Shown here piece by piece: positions 17,255-25,702 of a stretch of DNA of 64,000 bases. The position numbers were made by a program, and so were the translations under genes. The stretch's first letter is position 1. Each line of letters opens with the position of its first letter. The notes below the pieces were generated by a model. That model was not told the origin of the DNA and searched no databases. It saw only the letters and a program-made list of their open reading frames with translations. This DNA is from Planktophila turicensis (GTDB taxonomy: Bacteria > Actinomycetota > Actinomycetes > Nanopelagicales > Nanopelagicaceae): assembly GCA_965234405.1 (NCBI GenBank), contig OZ248346.1; one strand, given 5' to 3'.

Positions 17255-17842
17255 ATCACAACAGAACCGCGCATCAATGACCGTATCCGCACACCCCAAA
17301 TTCGTCTCATCAATTACACCGGTGAACAAGTTGGAGTTGTAGATATCGAAGCAGCGCTAGCTATGGCAGATGAAATCGGACTCGATCTCGTAGAGATCGC
17401 ACCCGAAGCAAATCCACCAGTGTGCAAGATCATGGACTTCGGCAAGTACAAGTACCAGGAAGCACAGAAGGCTCGCGAAGCACGTCAGAACCAGACCCAC
17501 ATCGTGGTGAAGGAAGTGCGCATGACGCCAAAGATCGAAAATCACGACTACGAGACAAAGCGGTCAGCAGTCGAGAAGTTCCTCAAGGGTGGCGACAAGG
17601 TGAAGATCACGATGAAGTTCCGTGGCCGTGAACAGACACGTCCAGAGCTTGGATTCAAACTCTTGCAGCGTCTTGCAGAAGATGTAAAAGAGATTGCATT
17701 CGTGGAGTTCGCTCCTAAGCAAGAAGGTCGACAGATGACGATGGTCCTAGGGCCAACGAAGAAGAAGACCGAAGCGGTAGCTGAACAGAAAGCGGCGCGA
17801 GCTGCCAAGGAAAAGGCTGCTGAAGAAGCAGCTGCACAGTAG
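17255..17842 (+). CDS. infC: Translation initiation factor IF-3 (ATC start)
   Basis: A 195-residue IF-3, which binds the 30S subunit, proofreads start codons and keeps the subunits apart. The N terminus ITTEPRINDRIRTPQIRLI, the linker and the C-terminal KEVRMTPKI ... GDKVKITMKFRGREQ region are typical, and an Ala/Lys-rich tail follows. I place the start at ATC 17255-17257, five bases after AGGAG (17245-17249): families begin just before T-E-P-R-I-N, and rare start codons are conserved in infC for autoregulation. An ATG at 17174 is in frame but would add 27 non-conserved residues and override the ribosome site. Confidence 0.93.
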   Translation: MTTEPRINDRIRTPQIRLINYTGEQVGVVDIEAALAMADEIGLDLVEIAPEANPPVCKIMDFGKYKYQEAQKAREARQNQTHIVVKEVRMTPKIENHDYETKRSAVEKFLKGGDKVKITMKFRGREQTRPELGFKLLQRLAEDVKEIAFVEFAPKQEGRQMTMVLGPTKKKTEAVAEQKAARAAKEKAAEEAAAQ

Positions 17843-17876
17843 TTTTTAACAACGACGAAGTAACAGGAGAAGATAA

Positions 17877-18074
17877 ATGCCAAAGATGAAAACCCACAGT
17901 GGTGCGAAGAAGACCTTCCGCGTCACAGGTTCAGGAAAGATCATGCACGAGCGTGCAGGCAAGCGCCACCTTTTGGAGCACAAGTCATCACGCGTTACTC
18001 GTCGTTTGAGCCAAGAGTCATCAGCAAAAGCAACAGTCACAATGACAGCCAAGCGCATGCTTGGTTTGAAGTAA
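17877..18074 (+). CDS. rpmI: Ribosomal protein bL35
   Basis: A complete 65-residue bL35 of the large subunit, rich in Lys and Arg. The N-terminal PKMKTHSGAKKTFRVTGSGK is the family signature. CAGGAGA lies just upstream of the ATG, giving a strong ribosome-binding site. It sits between infC and rplT in the conserved three-gene operon, 34 bases after infC and 12 before rplT. Confidence 0.98.
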   Translation: MPKMKTHSGAKKTFRVTGSGKIMHERAGKRHLLEHKSSRVTRRLSQESSAKATVTMTAKRMLGLK

Positions 18075-18086
18075 GGGAGTCGACCA

Positions 18087-18446
18087 ATGAGAGTAAAGCG
18101 CGGAGTACACGCAGCAAAGAAGCGTCGCACAACCCTCGAGCGCGCAGCCGGATATCGCGGTCAGCGTTCACGTCTTTTCACAAAGGCGAAGGAGCAAGTA
18201 ACGCACTCAATGGTTTATGCCTTCAATGACCGCAAGGACAAGAAGGGCGATTTCCGTCAGCTATGGATTCAGCGTATTAACGCTGCAGCTCGCGAAAACG
18301 GAATGACATACAACCGCTTCATCCAGGGCCTTAAGGCATCTGGTCTTGAAGTAGATCGTCGCGTTCTTTCAGATATCGCAACAAACGATCCAGCAGCATT
18401 TAAGGTTCTCGTGGATGTTGCACGCAAGAACCTTCCTGCAGCTTAA
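18087..18446 (+). CDS. rplT: Ribosomal protein bL20
   Basis: A complete 119-residue bL20, which binds 23S rRNA early in assembly and represses its own operon in several bacteria. The N-terminal MRVKRGVHAAKKRR and the AAGYRGQRSRLFTKAKEQV and RRDFRQLWI-like (KGDFRQLWIQRINAA) segments are typical. Start ATG after GGGAGTCGACC. Last gene of the infC operon; the methyltransferase gene begins 13 bases later. Confidence 0.98.
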   Translation: MRVKRGVHAAKKRRTTLERAAGYRGQRSRLFTKAKEQVTHSMVYAFNDRKDKKGDFRQLWIQRINAAARENGMTYNRFIQGLKASGLEVDRRVLSDIATNDPAAFKVLVDVARKNLPAA

Positions 18447-18459
18447 GTAATTCATACCA

Positions 18460-19245
18460 ATGATTGAGAGCCTTCATTCGCCGCACGTTGGGCGAGTGAA
18501 GGCTCTTATTGGTTCTAAGGGCGCAAAAGAACGTCGTGAACAAGGACTCTTTGTGGCTGAAGGCGTGCAATGTGCACGAGAAGCGTTGACCTCACAAAAT
18601 GGTCCGCAGTTAAAGATTCTCTACGCAACTGAAAATGGTCTCTCGAAGATTTCTGAGTTAGATCTTGGTTCCGTTGAAATCGTTGAAGTGAACGATGCGG
18701 TTATGAAGGCGATGTCTGACACAGTCTCACCACAAGGTCTCATCTCACTCTGCTACAAGCCAGAATCTACTTTCTCCGAACTCGGCGCAACCGGAACATC
18801 GACTTTTATTTACCTCCATGAAATTCAGGACCCAGGAAATGCTGGAACTATTCTGCGTACAGCAGATGCAATGGGGATTTCGGCCATCATTACTTCCCCT
18901 GATTCAGTCGATATGTTTTCGCCAAAGGTGGTGCGTTCAACTGCCGGCTCTTTATGGCACATCCCGGTCTATGAAGGCGTTGCATTCGACCGCGTCGAAA
19001 AGCAATTCCCAGGGATTCAAAAGTTTCTACTTTCTTCACATGCCCGCACTTCAATTCTTGATCTCACAATTCCAGGCGATTGCATCGCAATCTTTGGAAA
19101 TGAAGCTAGGGGAGTAAGTGCTGCAGATCTTGGAGCGGATGTCACTGAGGTAACTATTCCAATGGCTGGACGTGCCGAAAGCCTCAACTTATCTGCAGCC
19201 GCTTCCATCGTAATGTTCACCCTTTCTTCAAAGGTCGCAGGTTAG
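18460..19245 (+). CDS. TrmH-family (SpoU) RNA 2'-O-methyltransferase
   Basis: A 261-residue RNA methyltransferase: an N-terminal substrate-binding domain (about 1-100) followed by a knotted SPOUT domain with the three SpoU motifs, LHEIQDPGNAGTILRTAD, IFGNEARGVS and IPMAGRAESLNLSAA. It probably methylates a ribose in 23S rRNA or tRNA, but the exact target cannot be read. Its position between rplT and pheS is common in actinobacteria. Its stop codon TAG is part of the -10 box of pheS. Confidence 0.9.
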   Translation: MIESLHSPHVGRVKALIGSKGAKERREQGLFVAEGVQCAREALTSQNGPQLKILYATENGLSKISELDLGSVEIVEVNDAVMKAMSDTVSPQGLISLCYKPESTFSELGATGTSTFIYLHEIQDPGNAGTILRTADAMGISAIITSPDSVDMFSPKVVRSTAGSLWHIPVYEGVAFDRVEKQFPGIQKFLLSSHARTSILDLTIPGDCIAIFGNEARGVSAADLGADVTEVTIPMAGRAESLNLSAAASIVMFTLSSKVAG

Positions 19246-19248
19246 AAT
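19243..19248 (+). promoter_or_regulatory. Leaderless promoter -10 of pheS-pheT
   Basis: TAGAAT, a near-consensus -10, followed by seven bases and the pheS ATG at 19256. The hexamer starts with the stop codon of the preceding methyltransferase gene. No Shine-Dalgarno sequence is present before pheS. Confidence 0.5.
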
Positions 19249-19255
19249 TACCCCC

Positions 19256-20263
19256 ATGAATCCGGCAGATATTGCATCGTGGATAAGCGATGCCCAGAAG
19301 GCTTTTGCTGCCGCATCTGATCTCGACGCCCTCAAAGTCGCCCGCCTTGCACATACAGGCGATAAGGCTCCAGTCTCTTTAGCTAGCCGTGCGCTTGGTT
19401 CTTTGTCTCCTGAAGAGAAGGCCTCTGCTGGAAAGCTCATAGGAGATGCCAAGGGTGAAATCGCAAGGGCGCTTGCATCAGCAACCGAAAAGCTTGAAGC
19501 AGAGCGCGATGCCAAGGTTCTTCTTGAAGAAGTCGTTGACATTACATTGCCAGTTCAACGCACACACCGCGGGGGACTCCATCCCATTTCAATCATCAAG
19601 AATGAAGTTTCAGATTTTTTTATCGAACAAGGATTCTCAGTAGAAGAAGGTCCTGAACTTGAATCAGGATGGCTCAATTTCGATGCTCTCAATATTCCAG
19701 CAGATCACCCAGCTCGAACCATGCAAGATACATTCTTTATCGAGCCCATTGATTCGGGTGTAGTTCTTCGTACTCAAACTTCGCCGGTGCAGATTCGATC
19801 GATGCTTACTCAAGAACCGCCGATTTATATGATCTGCCCTGGTCGCACTTTCCGTGCCGACGAACTCGATGCAACTCATAGCCCGGTCTTCCATCAGGTT
19901 GAAGGCCTCGTGATTGATAAGGGCATCACTATGGCGCACCTCAAAGGCACTCTCGATAACTTTGCTCAACACATGTTTGGCCCTGACGTCGTTACTCGAC
20001 TTCGTCCATCGTTCTTCCCATTCACCGAACCAAGTGCTGAAGTAGATATCTTCTTCAACGGCCGCTGGATTGAATGGGGCGGTTGCGGAATGGTTAACCC
20101 AAAGGTTCTTGCTACTTGTGGAATCGATACCGAGGTTTACACCGGCTTCGCATTCGGAATGGGCCTCGAGCGCACTCTCATGGTTCGTCATGGAATCACC
20201 GACATGCACGACATCGTCGAAGGCGACCTCCGCTTCACTCGTCAGTTTGGAGTCGGACTCTAA
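19256..20263 (+). CDS. pheS: Phenylalanyl-tRNA synthetase alpha subunit
   Basis: A 335-residue alpha subunit of the alpha2-beta2 PheRS, charging tRNA-Phe. The N-terminal coiled coil (about 1-85) is followed by the class II catalytic core with HPISIIKNEVSDFF, GPELESGWLNFDALNIPADHPAR, LRTQTSPVQIRSM, HQVEGLVID and the GFAFGMGLERTLM motif 3. pheT begins directly at the next base after its stop. Confidence 0.97.
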   Translation: MNPADIASWISDAQKAFAAASDLDALKVARLAHTGDKAPVSLASRALGSLSPEEKASAGKLIGDAKGEIARALASATEKLEAERDAKVLLEEVVDITLPVQRTHRGGLHPISIIKNEVSDFFIEQGFSVEEGPELESGWLNFDALNIPADHPARTMQDTFFIEPIDSGVVLRTQTSPVQIRSMLTQEPPIYMICPGRTFRADELDATHSPVFHQVEGLVIDKGITMAHLKGTLDNFAQHMFGPDVVTRLRPSFFPFTEPSAEVDIFFNGRWIEWGGCGMVNPKVLATCGIDTEVYTGFAFGMGLERTLMVRHGITDMHDIVEGDLRFTRQFGVGL

Positions 20264-22720
20264 ATGCGCGCACCGTTATCTTGGATAAAAGAGTTTGTTG
20301 AAATTCCCGCATCAATTACCGCTGAAGAAATCTCTGATGCGCTCATTCGAGTGGGTTTTGAAGTAGAAGAGATCATCAAGCAGGGATCTGATCTCACAGG
20401 TCCTCTCGTCTTTGCAAAGGTTCTCAGCATTGAAGAACTTACTGAGTTTAAGAAGCCAGTTCGCTACGTCGGTCTCGACTGCGGTGAAAAGGAGACCCGT
20501 TACGTTATTTGTGGCGCCACCAACTTCGTAGTTGGTGACCTCATTGTTGCTGCTCTTCCCGGTGCAGTACTTCCTGGTGATTTTGCCATCGGAGCGCGCG
20601 AGACATACGGCAAAACTTCAAATGGAATGATCTGCTCAGCTCGCGAACTTGGACTGGGTGATGATCACTCAGGAATCATGACTTTCGCGGAAGGCACAGT
20701 AAAGATTGGCGATGATGCTATTGCTGGTCTGATGATTAACGATGTCATCTTCGACGTTGCAGTGAATCCTGATCGTGGATACGCACTTAGCATTCGTGGA
20801 ATTGCCCGCGAAGTGGCTGGCTCACTAGGGCTGAAATTTACCGATCCTGTTGAAGCGCTACGCACCCTTACCTTCCCAGAGACAGGCAAGGGTGTCAGCG
20901 CAAAGATTGCAGATCCCGCCACAGCATCTGTCTTCTACCTTCGAACACTGTCGAATTTCGATCCATCGGCAACAACACCACTCTGGATGCGTCGTCGCAT
21001 TGAGAAGATGGGGATGCGTTCAATCTCTCTCGTAGTAGATGTGACCAACTACGTCATGCTCGAACTCGGTCAACCACTTCACGCTTTCGATAAGTCAAAG
21101 ATTCAGGGCGGTCTCACGATTAAACGCGCAGGCAAGGCGCAACCATTCACCACTCTTGATGGCCAAGTGCGTCAACTAGATCCTGATGATCTTATGGTCT
21201 GTGATGATGCGCAACCTCTTGCTCTCGCCGGAACAATGGGTGGGGCGTCATCTGAAATTTCTGAAACAACGACAGATATTGCGCTAGAAGCTGTTCGTTT
21301 CGATCCGGTATGCGTCGCTAAGAACTCACGCCGTCATAAGTTGTCATCTGAAGCTTCGCGTCGTCTCGAACGAAGCGTTGATCCATCACTTGCTCAATTC
21401 GCATCAGCTCGCTTTGTTCAATTACTTACCGAGAATAGCTCTGCGCAGCACGTTGCTACGGTTATTGATGGTGAGCCTCGCTTCGCACCTGTCGTTAAAG
21501 TGGACCCTGCCTTTATTTCGCGCATTCTCGGCGTAGAAGTAACACCGAAGCAGATTGCAGAAATCCTTCGCACAATTGGTTGCGACGTAGATGAGAAAAC
21601 TTTTGAAGTCGACCCACCATCATGGCGTTCAGATCTTCTGACATCTGCAGACTTCGCTGAAGAAGTAGCGCGCATGATTGGCTACGACAAGATTCCATCA
21701 ATTCTTCCACCGCGCCCTAAGCACGCATCTTTGACTTCGACACAGAAGCGACGTCGTGCAGTTGCGCAGATGCTGGCAAGTCGAGGTTTGGCTGAAGTGC
21801 AAACTTTCCCTTTCACCAACCAAGAGACAATCGAATCGATGGGCTTCGTTGGCGAACGCGCTTCCACTTATCGCATCGCTAATCCAATGTCTGAAGAGTT
21901 CCCATTGATGCGTGTGCACCTCGTTCCTGGACTCATTGAAGTGGCTCAGCGCAACATCAGCCGTGGCGCTAAAGACTTTGCCATCTTCGAAATGGGTTCA
22001 ATTTTCCGTAGCTCACAGAAGCTAGTGCCATTCATTTCACCCGACTTGTCTAAGCGCCCAGACCAGAAGGTTATCGACGAGATTTTTGCCAGCGTTCCAC
22101 CTCAGGCTTATCACGTTGCTGGTTTGCTAGTTGGAAAAGTTGAGAATGAAGATTGGCAAGGAAAGGCTCGTGCCTACAACTGGCAGGATGCAATCGCTTA
22201 TGCCCAAGACATTCTCCAACTCTGTAATCTCGAGTGGACAGTAAAGCGTTCCGATTTTGCGCCTTGGCACCCAGGTCGTTGCGCCGAACTCATTGTCGAC
22301 GGAAAAGCCGTGGCTCACGCCGGTGAACTCCACCCACGTATCGTTGCTAAGTACGGTCTACCTGAACGATCTGTTGCATTCGCAGTTGGCTTAAGCGCGC
22401 TTCCAGATTCAGAAATCATTCGCCCCACAACGGTTGGCACTATGCCGGCTGCTCTTCAGGACGTTGCACTGATTGTTAACGCTGATGTCACTGCATCTCA
22501 GGTTGAATCAGCACTGCGCGATGGAGCAGGCGAACTCCTTGAATCCATCACCCTCTTTGACCGCTACGACAAGCTAGGAGACGGCAAGATTTCCTTAGCT
22601 TTCTCACTCGTATTCCGCGCACCTGATCGAACACTGACTGGCGCAGAGGTAACTGAGATGCGTGAATCCGCAGTCGCTGCCGCGGTAAAGGCAACTGGGG
22701 CCGTTCTCCGTACTGCATAA
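20264..22720 (+). CDS. pheT: Phenylalanyl-tRNA synthetase beta subunit
   Basis: An 818-residue beta subunit, of usual length, completing PheRS. In order: a tRNA-binding OB domain (about 40-155), the B3/B4 editing region with VDVTNYVMLELGQPLHAFD, the B5 domain, the catalytic-like core, and the C-terminal anticodon-binding FDX domain with FDRYDKLGDGKISLAFSLVF. ATG abuts the pheS stop. Its own last codons and stop (22714-22720) form half of the first ARG box of the arg operon, so coding and operator functions share bases. Confidence 0.97.
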   Translation: MRAPLSWIKEFVEIPASITAEEISDALIRVGFEVEEIIKQGSDLTGPLVFAKVLSIEELTEFKKPVRYVGLDCGEKETRYVICGATNFVVGDLIVAALPGAVLPGDFAIGARETYGKTSNGMICSARELGLGDDHSGIMTFAEGTVKIGDDAIAGLMINDVIFDVAVNPDRGYALSIRGIAREVAGSLGLKFTDPVEALRTLTFPETGKGVSAKIADPATASVFYLRTLSNFDPSATTPLWMRRRIEKMGMRSISLVVDVTNYVMLELGQPLHAFDKSKIQGGLTIKRAGKAQPFTTLDGQVRQLDPDDLMVCDDAQPLALAGTMGGASSEISETTTDIALEAVRFDPVCVAKNSRRHKLSSEASRRLERSVDPSLAQFASARFVQLLTENSSAQHVATVIDGEPRFAPVVKVDPAFISRILGVEVTPKQIAEILRTIGCDVDEKTFEVDPPSWRSDLLTSADFAEEVARMIGYDKIPSILPPRPKHASLTSTQKRRRAVAQMLASRGLAEVQTFPFTNQETIESMGFVGERASTYRIANPMSEEFPLMRVHLVPGLIEVAQRNISRGAKDFAIFEMGSIFRSSQKLVPFISPDLSKRPDQKVIDEIFASVPPQAYHVAGLLVGKVENEDWQGKARAYNWQDAIAYAQDILQLCNLEWTVKRSDFAPWHPGRCAELIVDGKAVAHAGELHPRIVAKYGLPERSVAFAVGLSALPDSEIIRPTTVGTMPAALQDVALIVNADVTASQVESALRDGAGELLESITLFDRYDKLGDGKISLAFSLVFRAPDRTLTGAEVTEMRESAVAAAVKATGAVLRTA

Positions 22721-22752
22721 TTATGCACACATTTGCATAATTATGCTATTGT
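22714..22752 (+). promoter_or_regulatory. Two tandem ARG boxes and leaderless argC promoter
   Basis: Box 1, TGCATAATTATGCA (22714-22727), is a perfect 14-base palindrome. Box 2, TGCATAATTATGCT (22734-22747), matches it at 13 of 14 positions. The boxes are 20 bases apart, about two helical turns, the geometry expected for an ArgR hexamer. TATTGT (22747-22752) is the probable -10, exactly six bases before the argC ATG, so ArgR bound at box 2 would cover the promoter. The regulator itself is encoded at 26849-27328. Confidence 0.85.
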
Positions 22753-22758
22753 CGGTCC

Positions 22759-23778
22759 ATGAAAATCGGTGTTGTAGGCGCTAGTGGCTATGCAGGAGGC
22801 GAACTTCTTCGTCTTTTAGCTTTCCATCCTCATTTTGAAGTAACTGCCATTACGGCTCACTCCAATGCGGGGGAGTTGATCACATCGGTGCACCCACAGT
22901 TGCAGAGTTATGCGGGCAAGAAATTCAGCGCATTTGATCCGAACGATTTTGCTTCATGTGATCTCATCTTCTTGGCTCTTCCGCATGGCGAATCTGCCAA
23001 GGTTATTGCTCAGCTTCCGACTACTTCAAAGATTGTAGACCTCGGAGCTGATTACAGATTAGAGAGCGCTGATCAGTGGAGTAAGTATTACGGTGGTGAC
23101 TATGCCGGCTCTTGGACTTATGGGTTAGCCGACATTGAGCCATTTAAGAGCCAGATTTCTCAATCAACAAAGGTTTCTAACCCTGGTTGCTATGCGACAT
23201 CCATTGCTTTGGGCGCGGCGCCAGCAGCTTCTATCGCTGATCTATCGGATTTGGTTGTAGTCGCAGCTTCGGGCACAACTGGTGCAGGAAGAAGCGCGAA
23301 GATTAATCTCATTGCAAGTGAAGTCGCTGGTTCGCTCACCTCTTACAAGTTCGGGGGAGTACATCAGCACACGCCTGAGATTGAGCAAACGCTCACCAAG
23401 ATTTCCGGAACGCAAGCAAAAATCTCCTTCACTCCAATCCTTGCGCCAATGCCGCGCGGAATCCTTTCTACAATCACAGCCAAGTTAGTTAAGACAATGA
23501 CAACCGAAGAGGCTCATAGTCTCTATGTGAAGTACTTCGCTGACTCGCAATTCGTTACCGTTCTACCAATCGGAGTTATGCCAAAGACTGCAGCTCTTAC
23601 CGGTACAAATCACGTGCAGATTCAAGTTGCAGTCGACGATCACACTTCGCGTCTAGTTATTTCAGTGGCCATCGATAACCTTGGAAAAGGTGCTGCAGCA
23701 CAAGCAATTCAGAATGCGAACCTTATGTGTGGTCTCGATGAGGCAGCGGGGCTGCGTTTTGATGGCCTAGGCGTATGA
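22759..23778 (+). CDS. argC: N-acetyl-gamma-glutamyl-phosphate reductase
   Basis: A 339-residue ArgC, reducing N-acetylglutamyl phosphate to the semialdehyde with NADPH in arginine synthesis. GASGYAGGELLRLL at the N terminus binds NADP, Cys144 in NPGCYATSIALG is the catalytic nucleophile, and HQHTPEIEQ is conserved. First gene of the arg operon behind the ARG boxes; overlaps argJ by four bases. Two GGGGGAG heptamers occur inside (22869 and 23353). Confidence 0.97.
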   Translation: MKIGVVGASGYAGGELLRLLAFHPHFEVTAITAHSNAGELITSVHPQLQSYAGKKFSAFDPNDFASCDLIFLALPHGESAKVIAQLPTTSKIVDLGADYRLESADQWSKYYGGDYAGSWTYGLADIEPFKSQISQSTKVSNPGCYATSIALGAAPAASIADLSDLVVVAASGTTGAGRSAKINLIASEVAGSLTSYKFGGVHQHTPEIEQTLTKISGTQAKISFTPILAPMPRGILSTITAKLVKTMTTEEAHSLYVKYFADSQFVTVLPIGVMPKTAALTGTNHVQIQVAVDDHTSRLVISVAIDNLGKGAAAQAIQNANLMCGLDEAAGLRFDGLGV

Positions 23779-24920
23779 AGTCGCTACCTAAAGGATTTAG
23801 AGGCGCTGCAATCGCTGCGGGACTTAAATCGACAGGCGCACTTGACCTCACAATTATTGAAAATTTAGGACCACATTTCGATGCAGCCGCCGTCTACACA
23901 ACTAATAAAGTCGTTGCGGCACCCGTTATTTGGTCACGTGAAGTAACTAAGGGCAAGCTCGTACGCGCTGCTGTTCTCAACTCTGGCGGAGCCAATGCAT
24001 GCACAGGTCCTCAAGGATTCGCAGACACTCATAAGACTGCGGAAAAGGTCGGCGAACTATTGGGAGTTTCGGCTGGTGAGGTAGTTGTCTGCTCCACGGG
24101 TCTCATTGGAGAACTTCTACCAATGCCAAAGATTCTCTCAGGACTTGAATCGATTGCCACAAATCTCAAGCCAGATTCACTTGATGATGTATCTCGAGCA
24201 ATCATGACCACAGATAGCGTCCCAAAAGTTGCGACAACTTCAGTGAACGGTGCTGAATTCGCGGGAATTGCGAAGGGAGCTGGAATGTTGGCACCTGCAT
24301 TAGCGACAATGCTTTCAGTTGTAATGACAGACGCGCAATTACCTAACAATGCGCAAGAGATTTTCACCCGGGTCACTGATCGTACTTACAACCGCATCGA
24401 TTCAGATGGCTGTACCTCAACAAATGACACAGTGCTTCTCATGGGCAGCGGAGCCTCAGGAGTGTCACTTTCAGAGAGCGAGTTCGAGAACGCTTTAATG
24501 GATATCTGCGGCTCTCTTTCATCTCAACTTATTGCCGATGCTGAAGGATCGACCAAGACTGTCGCAATCACAATCAAGGGCGCTGTAACTGAAAGTGAAG
24601 CTGTAGAAGTTGCGCGTGCCTGCGCAAGAAACAATCTCCTTAAATGCGCAATTTTCGGTGCGGATCCAAACTGGGGTCGCGTGCTTGCCGCTGTCGGAAC
24701 GGCAGATGCTCAAATGGATGCACTAAACATTGATGTGATTCTGAATGGCATTCATGTGGCTAAGGAATCAGCACCATACGAGGATAAGAACTTGGTCTCA
24801 TTTGCAGAACGCCTGGTAAACCTTGAGGTAAATCTCAATATGGGTAGCGCTACGGCCACAGTAATGACCAACGACCTATCGCATGATTATGTTCACGAGA
24901 ATTCGGCATATTCAACATGA
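23775..24920 (+). CDS. argJ: Glutamate N-acetyltransferase / amino-acid acetyltransferase ArgJ
   Basis: A 381-residue ArgJ that recycles the acetyl group from N-acetylornithine to glutamate. It self-cleaves before a Thr nucleophile, here Thr178 in LAPALATMLSVVMTD, giving alpha and beta chains. STGLIGELLPM, DSDGCTSTNDTV and FGADPNWGR are further family motifs. No separate argA is in the window; whether this enzyme is bifunctional (also using acetyl-CoA) cannot be told from sequence. It overlaps argC and argB by four bases each. Confidence 0.96.
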   Translation: MKSLPKGFRGAAIAAGLKSTGALDLTIIENLGPHFDAAAVYTTNKVVAAPVIWSREVTKGKLVRAAVLNSGGANACTGPQGFADTHKTAEKVGELLGVSAGEVVVCSTGLIGELLPMPKILSGLESIATNLKPDSLDDVSRAIMTTDSVPKVATTSVNGAEFAGIAKGAGMLAPALATMLSVVMTDAQLPNNAQEIFTRVTDRTYNRIDSDGCTSTNDTVLLMGSGASGVSLSESEFENALMDICGSLSSQLIADAEGSTKTVAITIKGAVTESEAVEVARACARNNLLKCAIFGADPNWGRVLAAVGTADAQMDALNIDVILNGIHVAKESAPYEDKNLVSFAERLVNLEVNLNMGSATATVMTNDLSHDYVHENSAYST

Positions 24921-25702
24921 TCGTCATCAAATTCGGTGGTCACGCAATGACTGATGAACATGGAGGTTTTGCTAAAGCTATAGCTGAAGCAATTTCTTCT
25001 GGCGTTACACCTGTCGTAGTTCATGGCGGGGGTCCTCAAATTGGCGAGGCTCTCAAAGCTGCAGGTATCGAATCCTCATTTATAGGCGGTTTCAGAGTCA
25101 CGACTCCTGAAACGTTTACCGTTGTTGAACGAGTCTTGGCAGGCGAAGTTGGACCGTCCGTGGCGCAGTCACTGAAGGAACATGAAGTGAACGCTGTTGC
25201 GATATCTGGCAGAACTTCAGGAACATTGGTTGCCACAGCTCTGACAACACTCGTTGATGGAACTCCAGCGGATTTAGGTTTAGTCGGTGTTGTTACTTCA
25301 GTAAACCCAAAGGCAATCAAAGAGCTTGTATCTACTGGCAGTGTTCCTGTCATCTCGCCGATTGCTACAAGCGAAGATGGCACTCATGGATTTAACGTCA
25401 ATGCCGATTTAGCTGCTGCAGCAATAGCAGGAGCACTTGATGCCCAATGGTTGATCATTATGACGGATGTCGAAGGTATCTATAGGAGTTGGCCGGATAA
25501 GAGCTCACTGATTGGTTCAATCTCTGCAGAAGAACTTGATTCGATTAAGGGAAGTTTTGCTGAAGGAATGGCGCCAAAGGTTCAGGCTTGCCTTGAAGCA
25601 ATTGAAGCAGGCGCGAAAGCAGTAAGAATTATCGATGGAACAAATCCATCGGCTCTCAAGGATGCCCTCTTAGGTGTGGGCGGAACGTTGGTGGTTGCAT
25701 GA
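24917..25702 (+). CDS. argB: Acetylglutamate kinase, short form
   Basis: A 261-residue acetylglutamate kinase phosphorylating N-acetylglutamate. The amino acid kinase fold is evident: MIVIKFGGHAM at the extreme N terminus, VVVHGGGPQIG, FRVTTPET and VNADLAAAAIAGAL. Most actinobacterial ArgB proteins are about 290-300 residues and carry an extra N-terminal helix that mediates arginine inhibition and hexamer formation. Here the protein starts directly at the first beta strand, and the overlap with argJ leaves no room for that helix, so it resembles the arginine-insensitive E. coli form. Confidence 0.96.
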   Translation: MIVIKFGGHAMTDEHGGFAKAIAEAISSGVTPVVVHGGGPQIGEALKAAGIESSFIGGFRVTTPETFTVVERVLAGEVGPSVAQSLKEHEVNAVAISGRTSGTLVATALTTLVDGTPADLGLVGVVTSVNPKAIKELVSTGSVPVISPIATSEDGTHGFNVNADLAAAAIAGALDAQWLIIMTDVEGIYRSWPDKSSLIGSISAEELDSIKGSFAEGMAPKVQACLEAIEAGAKAVRIIDGTNPSALKDALLGVGGTLVVA

